Program-made: the position numbers and the translations under genes | The notes under the pieces: model-generated | Databases searched by the model: none | Told to the model about the DNA's origin: nothing | Seen by the model: only the letters and a program-made list of their open reading frames with translations | In this document: positions 17,823 through 27,263 of the stretch, in pieces | Layout: each line of letters opens with the position of its first letter | Position numbering within the stretch: the stretch's first letter is position 1 | From: Chitinophagaceae bacterium | Lineage (GTDB): Bacteria; Bacteroidota; Bacteroidia; Chitinophagales; Chitinophagaceae | Assembly (NCBI GenBank): GCA_013140985.1 | Contig: JABFRU010000006.1 | Span: 1 to 40,250 of the forward strand | DNA length: 40,250 nucleotides | Reading direction: 5' to 3'

Positions 17823-18026
17823 TTACTTTTTAGTTCTGTTGTAAGGGCTTTGGTTGGTTGGTTTCAGCGATATGTTGTTATCGCTTGCGATTTTGTAAAC
17901 AGAGCTTTCAGACCTACCAATTTTTATCCCAATAACCCTAGTAGGTGTATTGATATTTGCAAGGTCTTTTACTTTGTTAACATCTGCGTTGGTCACGGGC
18001 TTGCCGTGATTTTTGGGCGTTGACAT
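17823..18026 (-). CDS. Small Bacteroidota-type DNA-binding-like protein
   Basis: 67 residues, basic. The core NTPTRVIGIKIGRSESSVYKIAS is a helix-turn-helix-like pattern, and the flanks GKPVT and SLKPTNQSPY are what I remember as conserved ends of a small protein found in many Chitinophagaceae and Cytophagales genomes, with no characterised function. It stands alone between modules 2 and 3 and has its own terminator. A regulatory role for either module is possible, but nothing here shows it. Real gene likely; function unknown. Confidence 0.72.
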   Translation of the reverse strand: MSTPKNHGKPVTNADVNKVKDLANINTPTRVIGIKIGRSESSVYKIASDNNISLKPTNQSPYNRTKK

Positions 18027-18352
18027 TTTAAAAACGTTTATTGTTATTAAAAATGAAATGTTCCGCTGTTATCCGGGGCGGCTCTATCGCTCATAAAGTT
18101 ACGATGTCTAAAATATATAGCAATTATTTAGTTTTTTAACTCATAACTCATTGACATTTTAGTAATTATTATTGATAACCAACGACTTGAAACCAAGGCG
18201 AACCATAGGACTTTATTTGGTTAAGACTGCTACAATACAGAATATATAAATTAGGGAATGGCAGGTAGCTTTTTATAGGGGTGAATGGTGGGAGCTATGC
18301 TGGAATGACCGGCCTAAATCAGATGAATATTTTCCAGAAATAGGGGGACGAA
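18027..18352. other. Intergenic gap before module 3's last gene
   Basis: 326 bp, AT-rich, with several stops in all frames. I see no gene, no tandem repeat and no clear hairpin; it presumably holds the promoter of the 17823-18026 gene and the 3' end of the module 3 transcript. Confidence 0.5.
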
Positions 18353-18853
18353 TTATTTCCTCGTATCAACCAAGACGGGGTAATACATAGAATTTTCTAA
18401 TGCGTTTTTATATTGCGGGCTATCAATTTTAAGCAAATCTTTTTTCGCCTTATCAAAAGCTATCTCCAAATAATGAATAAACACATTTGTGTTAATGTGA
18501 ATCACGTTATCAATTATAGAGTACGGTATGTTTTCAAACCCTATTTTGTCAATATCAAATTGACCCCTAGAAGAATAATTATGCACTAATGTATGCCGGG
18601 CTTTATGGTATAAATCAATGTCTTTATATTCTTCCATATAATCTATGAAAAACCTTTCTGGCTTCTTACTATCGTCTGCCTGAAACTCGTACAAAAAAGT
18701 TGATAGTTGTTCTATAAAGCAAATGGAAAGTATAAACGCTGCAATAGGTTTGGGTTTAGAGTGTCTTATATCAGCAAGGGCGTAATGTTCAAAAGAATGT
18801 ATAACAGTATTTATGTCTTGAGGTGTAGACCTTACCTTCTTTATAGATTTCAC
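18353..18853 (-). CDS. Second HEPN-motif protein, partner of the helicase
   Basis: 166 residues, helical. The pattern LYHKARHTLVHNYS carries Arg86 and His91 as R-x4-H, with a following Asn-Tyr as in HEPN proteins. The earlier helix IAAFILSICFIEQL (Glu48) matches the first HEPN helix, which often ends with Glu. It starts 55 bp after the giant helicase stops, on the same strand, so it is probably its co-transcribed partner. HEPN small proteins act as RNases or as MNT-HEPN toxins; no MNT partner is seen. It shares no obvious sequence with the HEPN protein at 15085 beyond the motif. Confidence 0.65.
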   Translation of the reverse strand: MKSIKKVRSTPQDINTVIHSFEHYALADIRHSKPKPIAAFILSICFIEQLSTFLYEFQADDSKKPERFFIDYMEEYKDIDLYHKARHTLVHNYSSRGQFDIDKIGFENIPYSIIDNVIHINTNVFIHYLEIAFDKAKKDLLKIDSPQYKNALENSMYYPVLVDTRK

Positions 18854-18908
18854 TTTTTAACCTTGCTATTTTTGATCGGTGTAGTAATAGCTTTTTTTGT
18901 TTTACTTT

Positions 18909-21900
18909 CTAATTCACATAACCCATCTTTCCTTGCTCCTTGATTAGCTCTTCCTTAATAATTTTTGCTTGACTATCAGAACTAAATGTCTTCACTTGTA
19001 CCTGTCCCTTTGTTCCGGTTTTTCCGAACCGGATAAAAAGCTGATTATCTTTCAGAGCAATTTCCCAAAACTTTGCTTCATCGGAAGTTTGTAAGCGAGT
19101 ATACAACAATTCATCTTCATTTTTCGCCTCATTGGCTGTAGTGCCATTTGATGTAGGTTGATGCAAATTCCCGCCTTGCTCAACTTTCCCTTCCAATAAT
19201 TTTATCAAAGAAGCTAAGACACGGTGGCTGTCTTCAAGCCAATCCTTTGCAAACACAGTCGCAATTTGCCAGCCAAAAGCACCTAATATGGAAGGCCGTT
19301 GATAATATTGTTCAACCAAGTCTTCATTCTGGTAATGAAAATCATCGTCAATCAATATGCCTAAACTGTAATAAGTATCTTCAGATTTCTTTTTTACACC
19401 AAGTGTACATTTAAAACTACTTTGCCCAATTCGCTCATCTACAATATAACCGGCACTCTCTAGGCCACTTTTAATTTGTCTATTTGTTTCTGATAGCTCA
19501 GGTTTTCCAGTTTGTTTCTTTTGTTTGTCTGTCATCAGGCTATCCAGTATAGTTCTGGCGACGCCCATATTACCGATACTAACCATTTCTGCATATTGTA
19601 GGAACCGTTTAAAATAATTAGCCCCATCATTATAGTCATTCGTAATATGAAAGTGGCGGATACTGCTTACCACAGCCATATGTTTCCTAGCTCTGCTGAA
19701 TATAACATTTAATCGTTTCTCTCCACCCTTCCGGTTTATGGGACCAAAGTTCATCAGCATCTTCTTATTACTATCATGCCCGTAACAAACACTCATGATT
19801 ATTATATCTCTTTCATCTCCCTGCACATTCTCCAGGTTCTTGACAAAAAGTCCAGTAAACTGTCCATCATCTTTTCGATTATATGACTTTTCCAACAATT
19901 CTTCAAATACCTTATCCGTAATAGCTAGTTGGTCAATTGCTTCCTCTATAATTCCTTGTTGTTCCTGACTAAATGCAACTACTCCAATTGTCTCTTGTAT
20001 ATTATCCAGTAGTAATCGCTTGACCATTTGGGCAATATATTTCGCCTCACCAATATTACTGCGAGCCTCGTAAATACTTTGAGGGAGGTAGTGAAAACTC
20101 ATGCTGTCTGTCATCATCGATTGGGCTCTATTAAAACCTTCTTCCGGCTGCTGTATTTCAATTAATGATTTTTCTTGATGATGAATTGTTTTATCAGGTA
20201 TAGTAAGTAATCCTGCTTCATAAAAGGCATAATTAGAGTAGCTAATCAGTGTTTCATAACGGCTCCTGTAATGCCAGCTCAGCATTGTATTATTTAATTT
20301 TCGGGAGCCTTGTACCAACAGGCTATCTGCATCTGAACTTAAAATCTCCTCCTCTTTCTCACCTTCGACTGTTTCCAAATCTTCCGGATCGTCTGCTCTC
20401 GCTGTAAAGAAATTACTTGGGGGCATTTGTTTGTCATCCCCCACTATAATAGTTTGGGGTGCTCGGAACAACGCAGGTATTCCTTCCTCAAGTGTAATCT
20501 GGCTCGCTTCATCAAATATCACAACATCAAAAAAATGCGTATCGAGAGGCAAACTGTCACTTACACTTAAGGGGCTCATCAACCACACTGGTTTAATATC
20601 TCTCAATACAATTCCGCTTTCATTCGACGCAATCTCCCGGATGGTTTTATACCTCATGGTTTTCCCCATTTCATGCTCCAGCACTCTTCTGCCATCTGCA
20701 TACATTTTTTTTAACTGCTTTTGTTCAGGTGCTAATAACGTAGCTGAAGTGGTACTTAGCTCAAATCGCTGTAAGAATTTCTGTCGTCGGATTGCTCTGA
20801 TATAATCACTGTTTAACTGAAGTAGCTCCTTGTAATACTTTTCAATACGCTGTACTGTTTCTGTTATCATTCGCTGGTTAATATTCGAAAATGATTTATC
20901 ATTTTCCAATAATGCCTGCAGGGTTTTATTTGCCATGGCCGCTTCAACTTGGACTGGGCTGACCGGAAGTTTTCTGATAAAATCTTGTAAGGATTTGGGA
21001 ACCTCAGCAAATCTCCGGAGACTTGGCAACAGATCTTTTAGAGTATCGGCATTACTTCTTATAGTGACTAATTCATCATTGATCTGCAGCAATGTTTTCC
21101 CTTCATATCCGTATAAACATTGGTTTAACTGGAGTTCCAGTTGATGCATCATATTATTCAACCGGGCAAGTTGAAGTACCAGTTCGTTCGATTTTGGATG
21201 TTGCAGCAAAAAATCCACCTCCTGGTTCCCTTGCTTTCTGCGCAATACTTCAATACCTGCATATACGGTATCAATATCATCTACATGATATCTCTTCTCC
21301 AACCCACACTTATGTTCGTGAACAAAATCTTCCTGCTTATATTCTTCCCGTAATTGTTCCAATATTAAACTGAACGCAGGTTTTATCTTATGCCCTGAAA
21401 AATCGTAAGATTGTTTCAATTGTTTTTTTAATTGCCGCCAGTTGCCATTCAAGAAACTAAAAAAAGATTTCTCATGCCGTTGTGCCATTGCTATCGCCTG
21501 TTCCACCTCCTGCTTCTCAAACTTATTAAGCCATCTTTTATTTGTCTCAATAGTTTTTTTATATGCGTTTTGTACCTCTTTATACTCCTTGTACACCTGC
21601 TCAAACTCTCTTGCTTCCTTATTGGTGGTATCTACCAGCTGCAAATTCCTGCTCTCAGCCAAGGGAACTAATACCAGGGAATCTTGTATCAAGTCTTTAA
21701 TTTGCACTAATGCTGCTGCATGTTGCGATGGAATATTCTGTTGGGCAATGATTGCGCTTAACTCCTGAATCGAAGCATATGAATGGTTAATTAAGCTATC
21801 CATTAATGTAAAAGGATTTTCCGCCTTTACAATAGCCAGTCCCAGATTGTTGAATGGATGATTAAACAATTCAGGCTCTGCTCCGGTTTCTTCCAAAGCT

Positions 21901-24305
21901 TTGCCCAGCTGTTGTATAATTTCTCCATATTGCAGCCAGTTTATATAATTAGGCACAGATTCTTGCTCTTTTCTGTCCATTGTAAGCAAATCATTCTTTA
22001 AGCCTACTAGTGTCTCAACTAATTTTCGAGTAGTAATACCAGCTTCCGGGTTAATATTTCGTTGTTGTTGATGATAGGTTCTCAATATGTTTATGCTTTC
22101 CAGTAGTTGATTAATCACAAAAGTCCTCTGAGCAGATATGACAGTACTATCCATCTTATTTTTCAAAAAGTCTTCATAGATCGTTCGTAAATCTTTATAA
22201 AACTCTTTCTTATCCCCTTGACTGTCGTGTATATAGCAACATAACTCTGCCAGCTTATTTTGTTGAAGCCGGTGATACACTACATCAAGTGCCGCCCTCT
22301 TTTCGCAAATAAATAATATTGTTTTTCCATGAGCCAAAAAATCGGCAATTAAATTGGTGATGGTTTGACTTTTACCTGTACCCGGTGGACCTTGTATTAT
22401 ATAGCTTTTACCAGTTCGGCTGTGCCTCACGGCCTTCGCCTGTGTGGGATCAGCGCTGATAACATGGTACCATTCTACAGGATTATTTTCAGTCAGTGTT
22501 TCCTGAAATTGTTTCGGTTCGTTGCTAAACAATTCAGAAAAAACAGGATGCTCAATGTCTTCATCAGCTATTTTATTATAGTCGCTCACAAGACTCATCT
22601 TCTTATAATTAAAATTCCCTAATACAATATTGCAGATATCAAAATCCCAACTGTACGGATTACTTTCTCCGTCTGCTAGATGAAAAGTACTTTTTACATT
22701 AGTTCCATCCGAAAAATTTTCAGTATTCCCAGCAGCGGGTATTTCACTCAATAAAAATTCTAATGTACTCTGACGTGGCTCTATTTTTTGTCGGAATAAT
22801 TCGAGTCCAAGTGGTTTATAATTCTCTTCACTGTAACTGTAATCTATCTGTTGAAAAGTGGGGCTTCCTTTTAGTTTTAATTTTTTTCTGTAATTGTTGA
22901 TAGTCTGCCTTGCAATGTTATGTACAATCTTTATGCGAGGCTTGTCAATATAGTTTAGTTTAACTCCCTGTTTGGCATCATTGATTTTTGTTTCAAGCAT
23001 GACAAAAAAATCCTGCATACTCACATCATCAAAATCTATGCTTTCTGGAAGCTGTATACCATATAGGTCTTTCAAATGATTGGCGAGAATCGGGTTGATC
23101 AGGACAGCATTATCAATAATCCTTAAGCTAAACCGTTCCTCTTTTAATGATTTCTTTCTTTCCAATTCTACGGGCAACAATAGCAATGGACTTTGTATCC
23201 TTTCTTTTAGATCATCTTTTAGGTTATGCCAGTGAAGAAATGCAACTACCAGTTTTAATTGACTAAAGCCATATTCCTTTTTATCATTTTCTGCATGTAA
23301 CCTTATGCCATTCAGTTGTGAATTCAGATAGGGATGATCCTCGAACCGTAGATACTTATTAAGAGGCAAATCTTTCTGAGCAATAACCTGGCTGGATATT
23401 TCTTCATTCCACGTAAACAATAATTGCGGGTTAATACTTTGATAATGCAAAACCATTGGAACACTACTCACTGTCAAGTTTACAAACCGTGCATTAGGTT
23501 TATAATAAAGCAGTCGGTTACGGCGGCTAGTATCAAAAAGTCGATTACGCAGCTTGGAGAGGATAAAGCTCCTTCTATCTCCAGGTTTCTTAATCTGAAA
23601 TGCTGCCAGTTTCGACAAATCTGTTTCTCGTTGGGGATCATAATCTCGGTAATATTTAAGACGTTGAATAATCTCCCCCAAGTCACGGCTCCGCTGGTTT
23701 CTGTTTAGCTCGGTCATCTCAGTCACTAAGGCACATAGGGTTGGGTGCATTCTTGGGTTCAGCCCAGCGGGTTGGTTTCTAAAAATTGCAAACTGGTTTA
23801 AATCTTCAAGGTCATAGAGGTCAAGGCCCATTACTGCACTGCTCAGTATTAGACCCAAACAAAAAATATCCGTTTGTGCGTCATGATGCCTTACTTTCAT
23901 TTCATAGCACTGGTATCCGGGTAAATAAACAGGGTGCGTTAGCTCGACATTAGGAGTGTTATTAATCTGCAGATTAATAATCTCAGCCTTATTTTGTGAA
24001 ATATCTTCATCCACCATCACCCTTTCCGTAATAGTGTAGCCGTGGATTTGCTGATAGTCAAGCAACTTCTGGACATCATTCAAGTTAGTCAGGGGGGAAT
24101 GAGTAAAATTTTCATCTATATCCAATCTGCCATTAGTCAGGAAAACAGAGTCTGGTTTTTCAAAAGAACCAACCTGCCCATTTTCATGAAAACTCAACAC
24201 TTCTTCAAAAAGGGGCAATACAAATTCTATGACTTCATCTGTTGCCCAAGGGCCAGTTGTGTAAGCTGATTGTAAATACTGTTGAAAAGTGGTATTAGTT
24301 ATCAT
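18909..24305 (-). CDS. Kinase-like/DUF4011/SF1 helicase/Vsr-like nuclease/WGR protein
   Basis: 1798 residues. Residues about 120-215 resemble a protein-kinase C-lobe (YLPGYQCYE, then TDIFCLG at 145-151, then MTELNRNQR) without the HRD or DFG motifs, so probably a pseudokinase. DUF4011 starts near 245 (LRNRLFDTSRRNRLLYY). The SF1 helicase has a Q motif at 622, Walker A GPPGTGKS at 639-646, DEAS near 1264, and RLNVIFSRARK near 1533, with a long coiled insert between. A Vsr/MTES-like nuclease fold follows (LGILIDDD near 1650, FGWQIATVFAKDW), then a C-terminal WGR domain (FRFGKTGTKGQ pattern, 1744-1798), a DNA- or nucleic-acid-binding module. The helicase-DUF4011-Vsr core is that of the Hhe defence proteins as I recall them. 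It is 25 bp after the M48 gene. Confidence 0.87.
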   Translation of the reverse strand: MITNTTFQQYLQSAYTTGPWATDEVIEFVLPLFEEVLSFHENGQVGSFEKPDSVFLTNGRLDIDENFTHSPLTNLNDVQKLLDYQQIHGYTITERVMVDEDISQNKAEIINLQINNTPNVELTHPVYLPGYQCYEMKVRHHDAQTDIFCLGLILSSAVMGLDLYDLEDLNQFAIFRNQPAGLNPRMHPTLCALVTEMTELNRNQRSRDLGEIIQRLKYYRDYDPQRETDLSKLAAFQIKKPGDRRSFILSKLRNRLFDTSRRNRLLYYKPNARFVNLTVSSVPMVLHYQSINPQLLFTWNEEISSQVIAQKDLPLNKYLRFEDHPYLNSQLNGIRLHAENDKKEYGFSQLKLVVAFLHWHNLKDDLKERIQSPLLLLPVELERKKSLKEERFSLRIIDNAVLINPILANHLKDLYGIQLPESIDFDDVSMQDFFVMLETKINDAKQGVKLNYIDKPRIKIVHNIARQTINNYRKKLKLKGSPTFQQIDYSYSEENYKPLGLELFRQKIEPRQSTLEFLLSEIPAAGNTENFSDGTNVKSTFHLADGESNPYSWDFDICNIVLGNFNYKKMSLVSDYNKIADEDIEHPVFSELFSNEPKQFQETLTENNPVEWYHVISADPTQAKAVRHSRTGKSYIIQGPPGTGKSQTITNLIADFLAHGKTILFICEKRAALDVVYHRLQQNKLAELCCYIHDSQGDKKEFYKDLRTIYEDFLKNKMDSTVISAQRTFVINQLLESINILRTYHQQQRNINPEAGITTRKLVETLVGLKNDLLTMDRKEQESVPNYINWLQYGEIIQQLGKALEETGAEPELFNHPFNNLGLAIVKAENPFTLMDSLINHSYASIQELSAIIAQQNIPSQHAAALVQIKDLIQDSLVLVPLAESRNLQLVDTTNKEAREFEQVYKEYKEVQNAYKKTIETNKRWLNKFEKQEVEQAIAMAQRHEKSFFSFLNGNWRQLKKQLKQSYDFSGHKIKPAFSLILEQLREEYKQEDFVHEHKCGLEKRYHVDDIDTVYAGIEVLRRKQGNQEVDFLLQHPKSNELVLQLARLNNMMHQLELQLNQCLYGYEGKTLLQINDELVTIRSNADTLKDLLPSLRRFAEVPKSLQDFIRKLPVSPVQVEAAMANKTLQALLENDKSFSNINQRMITETVQRIEKYYKELLQLNSDYIRAIRRQKFLQRFELSTTSATLLAPEQKQLKKMYADGRRVLEHEMGKTMRYKTIREIASNESGIVLRDIKPVWLMSPLSVSDSLPLDTHFFDVVIFDEASQITLEEGIPALFRAPQTIIVGDDKQMPPSNFFTARADDPEDLETVEGEKEEEILSSDADSLLVQGSRKLNNTMLSWHYRSRYETLISYSNYAFYEAGLLTIPDKTIHHQEKSLIEIQQPEEGFNRAQSMMTDSMSFHYLPQSIYEARSNIGEAKYIAQMVKRLLLDNIQETIGVVAFSQEQQGIIEEAIDQLAITDKVFEELLEKSYNRKDDGQFTGLFVKNLENVQGDERDIIIMSVCYGHDSNKKMLMNFGPINRKGGEKRLNVIFSRARKHMAVVSSIRHFHITNDYNDGANYFKRFLQYAEMVSIGNMGVARTILDSLMTDKQKKQTGKPELSETNRQIKSGLESAGYIVDERIGQSSFKCTLGVKKKSEDTYYSLGILIDDDFHYQNEDLVEQYYQRPSILGAFGWQIATVFAKDWLEDSHRVLASLIKLLEGKVEQGGNLHQPTSNGTTANEAKNEDELLYTRLQTSDEAKFWEIALKDNQLFIRFGKTGTKGQVQVKTFSSDSQAKIIKEELIKEQGKMGYVN

Positions 24306-24330
24306 ATTTGATAATCATTGAACATAATAT

Positions 24331-25530
24331 TTAAACAGCAGGTACATCTTGTTCATGAAAAGCTGCCAGTAATCGTTTTTTTAGCAAATTGGTTTTCTTA
24401 TCAGTCAGCTTTTTTTCCTTTTTAACCGCACTGGCAAAAGCTTTGTCTATTTTTAATTCATCAGCCAGATAAAAACAATATCCAAGCGGTACATCCTCTA
24501 ATGTTTTGTCAGCAGTAGCAAAATCATATAATACATAACCCAAGTAGTCTTGCAGATTACTGTGCAGCATTTCTGTTTGTATAGTCAGTTGTGCTTTATC
24601 AATTACTTCAATAAGTTCCATGTCTCCGAAATATTGTTTACAAAGCGAAATGGTATGCGCAGTCTTCATCCAATCGGGTTGTAACAGCAACTGTATTAGT
24701 TGGTGTGTCATCTGGCTTACTTGTTGTTGTTTAAAAAGATCCAACTCTTCAAAATTCGTATGTCCCTCTATCATTTGTTGTATCACTGGTTCTATTGCTA
24801 TCCCCTGGCTGTGCCAAAGCCAAATAGCCCTTGCACGGATAAAATTCTCGGGGTGCGAAACACCAGATGCCTTTGTTTGCGAGTCTACTGAAAATATTTC
24901 CTCTGCTTGTTTGATATAGCTGTCAGAGTTTACTGTTTGTAGGCCGGTAGCTATTTTCACAAGTGATGAAATGATCGGGCCATAATTCCCCGTCACCAGA
25001 TAAGCCCCCCTGTCGCAGAATATCTCGGTATATAGCTTGAAAAGCCGAGCAGTTTCATAATGAGCAGGCGTGCTACCTGTATTGTTAGCAATAGCCGTGA
25101 TTATCCTGTCTGCAACTTCGGCTTCACCCTCCAATTGAGTATACAATTGTACATGGCTTAGTTCATGAGCAATAATAGCTTGCTGTTCATCTTCATTAAG
25201 GAGTTCTAATATTCTTCCACTGAACACTATATGTGCCTCGCTGTTCAGGTAGATAATTGAGGCATTCATCTCCTCCGCATTTTGTGCCTGATACAAATAA
25301 ACAGGTATTGATAATTCTAGTTTTTCTGCTGCTCTTTTTACCTTGCCATAAAGACTCGCATGAGTTGTTTGATCAAACTTGTAAGTGTTCTTGAGCAGGT
25401 CGGTTTTAAATTCCTTAAGCTGCTCTTCTTTATGCTGATGATTAGCAAAGAATTCCCAAACTGTTCTTTGATTCTTAAAATATTGGGCTGTGCGGTGATG
25501 ATAAGGCAATAATGATAACATTCGGTACAA
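24331..25530 (-). CDS. M48-type zinc metallopeptidase (soluble)
   Basis: 399 residues. Zinc site HELSH at 122-126 (HExxH) and the third ligand in EIFCDRGA (Glu169, with Asp173 four residues on) are the M48 pattern. Unlike HtpX or BepA there is no transmembrane segment or signal peptide, so it works in the cytosol. The last 200 residues are helical and unrecognised. It sits between a coiled-coil nuclease (46 bp upstream) and the kinase-like helicase (25 bp downstream), all minus strand. A protease embedded in a defence-type operon suggests proteolytic activation of a neighbour, as in other protease-nuclease defence systems; that is inference. Confidence 0.85.
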   Translation of the reverse strand: MYRMLSLLPYHHRTAQYFKNQRTVWEFFANHQHKEEQLKEFKTDLLKNTYKFDQTTHASLYGKVKRAAEKLELSIPVYLYQAQNAEEMNASIIYLNSEAHIVFSGRILELLNEDEQQAIIAHELSHVQLYTQLEGEAEVADRIITAIANNTGSTPAHYETARLFKLYTEIFCDRGAYLVTGNYGPIISSLVKIATGLQTVNSDSYIKQAEEIFSVDSQTKASGVSHPENFIRARAIWLWHSQGIAIEPVIQQMIEGHTNFEELDLFKQQQVSQMTHQLIQLLLQPDWMKTAHTISLCKQYFGDMELIEVIDKAQLTIQTEMLHSNLQDYLGYVLYDFATADKTLEDVPLGYCFYLADELKIDKAFASAVKKEKKLTDKKTNLLKKRLLAAFHEQDVPAV

Positions 25531-25576
25531 AAATTATTTTTGGCGATAGTTTTTTGAATCTCGTTGTATGAAAGGA

Positions 25577-27049
25577 TTAATCATTAGAAGATTTATATAA
25601 TGGTAAATCGTTTAAGGTTTTAGAAATATTTTCATCAGCAATTAGTATTCCTCTTCCTGTAGCATCTTGATTATTTTTTTTATTCTCCTTCTCGAGTTCT
25701 GCAAGCGGAATTGCTTTAGCTCTCCTTTCCAATGGAGGATTGAGCACACCCGCCCTTTCAAAATCAATAACACTTTCCAATATATCTTTCGGTAAATCAG
25801 CTTCGCACTTATACGCAAGCTCTATAAATTGTTTCGCAAAGAAACTATCAACCTGTATCCTCCTTTTGGAAAGATGAGCAAAACGACCTAATACCCGGCA
25901 AATGTTTTCTCTGTCTTCTGGGCTTAATTGCTCTGCAAATTCATATTCCTCAATTTTTTTGAGGCTTAAAATGATTGGCTCCAATGCATGTACAGGAATA
26001 ACGTAAACATTATGATCACTATACCTATGCACAAATACCTCTAAAGATTCAAGAGTATTTGATGGAATGACAAAAAAGATATCTGTTTTGACATTTTCCT
26101 GTTTTGCATATTTTTTTGCCTTTTCAGCCTGATCTTTTAAGTAATTCGGAAAATTCGTCAGATCATCACTCCCCGGACTCTTTGCATCAAAAACTACATG
26201 TTCGTTACAAATCATCAGAGTATTATCGGGATCTCCTTTGAATGGAACCTTTATAACATACTCAACAGTATGTTTCTGACAGAGTGATTTTATTGCGATG
26301 CTTACTGCTTCCTGATGATTACTCCACGTCTCCTTGAGTTTTCGCATCCTTTCAATTCCAGCCAAATTTCTCTCCTCAATCTCTTTTGATCTCTCATTCT
26401 GTATTTGATCCTGTATCTTTTGCAAAGCAGCTAACGAGTTGGAGTGTTGTTCTTTTCTGAATTCGTCGTCTTTCAGCAACTGCGTATTTTGCTTTTTAAT
26501 CTCACTTGACTCAATTTGAACACTATTCAAATCTCTCTGAGTTTTAGCCAATTCAATATCAAGTTCATTTTTCCGTTTGGTCAAGTCACTAATTGTTTGA
26601 GTATTTGTTGCCGCATTTTCAGCGAGCTTTTTGTTATCTAAAGTGAATTGAGTATTTTTTTCCGACAATATCCTATTATCAGAGGAAAGGCTATTTATCT
26701 GACCTTCATGGCTCTTAATAGTTGTTTGTGCGGCAGAAAGATCGGAAGTAAATGATGATATTTTGGAAGCTGAATCCTGTATAGTTAAATTCAGCTTTCC
26801 TATTGCTGAATCTTTTCTGATTAATTCTTCTTTTGCCTTCTCCAGGTCTTTGTTAAGACCATTCGTTGTTACTTCAAGTTTAGAAACAGTTTCCTGTAAA
26901 TTTTCTGAATTTGTAATAACTTTTTGAAGATCAGTAGAAGCATCAATTAATTGATTTTTTATCTTTTTCCAACCAAATAATCTACCAAAAAAACCAATTG
27001 TCTTAATACTCTCAAGAAACCTCTTAAGGTTGTCCAGATTATTGTTCAT
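25577..27049 (-). CDS. Coiled-coil RmuC-like nuclease
   Basis: 490 residues from ATG 27049 (MNNNLDNLKRF); the frame extends to 27100, but the internal start better fits a real N-terminus. Residues about 40-240 are an extended coiled coil. The C-terminal half has the RmuC-type nuclease core: NTLMICNEHVVFDAKSPG, where RmuC has an x-V-x-I-D-A-K-x-P strand, and DIFFVIPS. RmuC limits recombination of inverted repeats; this protein is a relative with its own tail, not housekeeping RmuC. It is the first gene of the module 3 run, 163 bp after the integrase gene. Role in the operon unknown; nuclease or DNA-clamp effector is the simplest guess. Confidence 0.75.
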   Translation of the reverse strand: MNNNLDNLKRFLESIKTIGFFGRLFGWKKIKNQLIDASTDLQKVITNSENLQETVSKLEVTTNGLNKDLEKAKEELIRKDSAIGKLNLTIQDSASKISSFTSDLSAAQTTIKSHEGQINSLSSDNRILSEKNTQFTLDNKKLAENAATNTQTISDLTKRKNELDIELAKTQRDLNSVQIESSEIKKQNTQLLKDDEFRKEQHSNSLAALQKIQDQIQNERSKEIEERNLAGIERMRKLKETWSNHQEAVSIAIKSLCQKHTVEYVIKVPFKGDPDNTLMICNEHVVFDAKSPGSDDLTNFPNYLKDQAEKAKKYAKQENVKTDIFFVIPSNTLESLEVFVHRYSDHNVYVIPVHALEPIILSLKKIEEYEFAEQLSPEDRENICRVLGRFAHLSKRRIQVDSFFAKQFIELAYKCEADLPKDILESVIDFERAGVLNPPLERRAKAIPLAELEKENKKNNQDATGRGILIADENISKTLNDLPLYKSSND

Positions 27050-27263
27050 AGCAAAAGGTTGTGGCGTGTTTCGAAAGGCACTCAATCTACCGAATATCAA
27101 TTAAAATCTGAAGAATTCTTTAGACAACTTTATTGAACTTCATGTGTAAATACCTGTTAATTAAAGGATTTTAATTTCAAGTCGATATAATTCATTTGAC
27201 AATTCCGTCGCACACATCTATTTGACCCTAATTAGCAAAGAGCCAATAACTCACGAAATGAAC

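Noticed and set aside
23480-23686. Minus-strand 68-codon frame inside the helicase gene
   Set aside because: Out-of-frame shadow of the long gene with no supporting features.
26500-27049. Coiled-coil protein as a phage tail-fibre or structural protein
   Set aside because: The RmuC-type VVFDAKSP core at the C-terminal half explains it better, and no phage genes are nearby.
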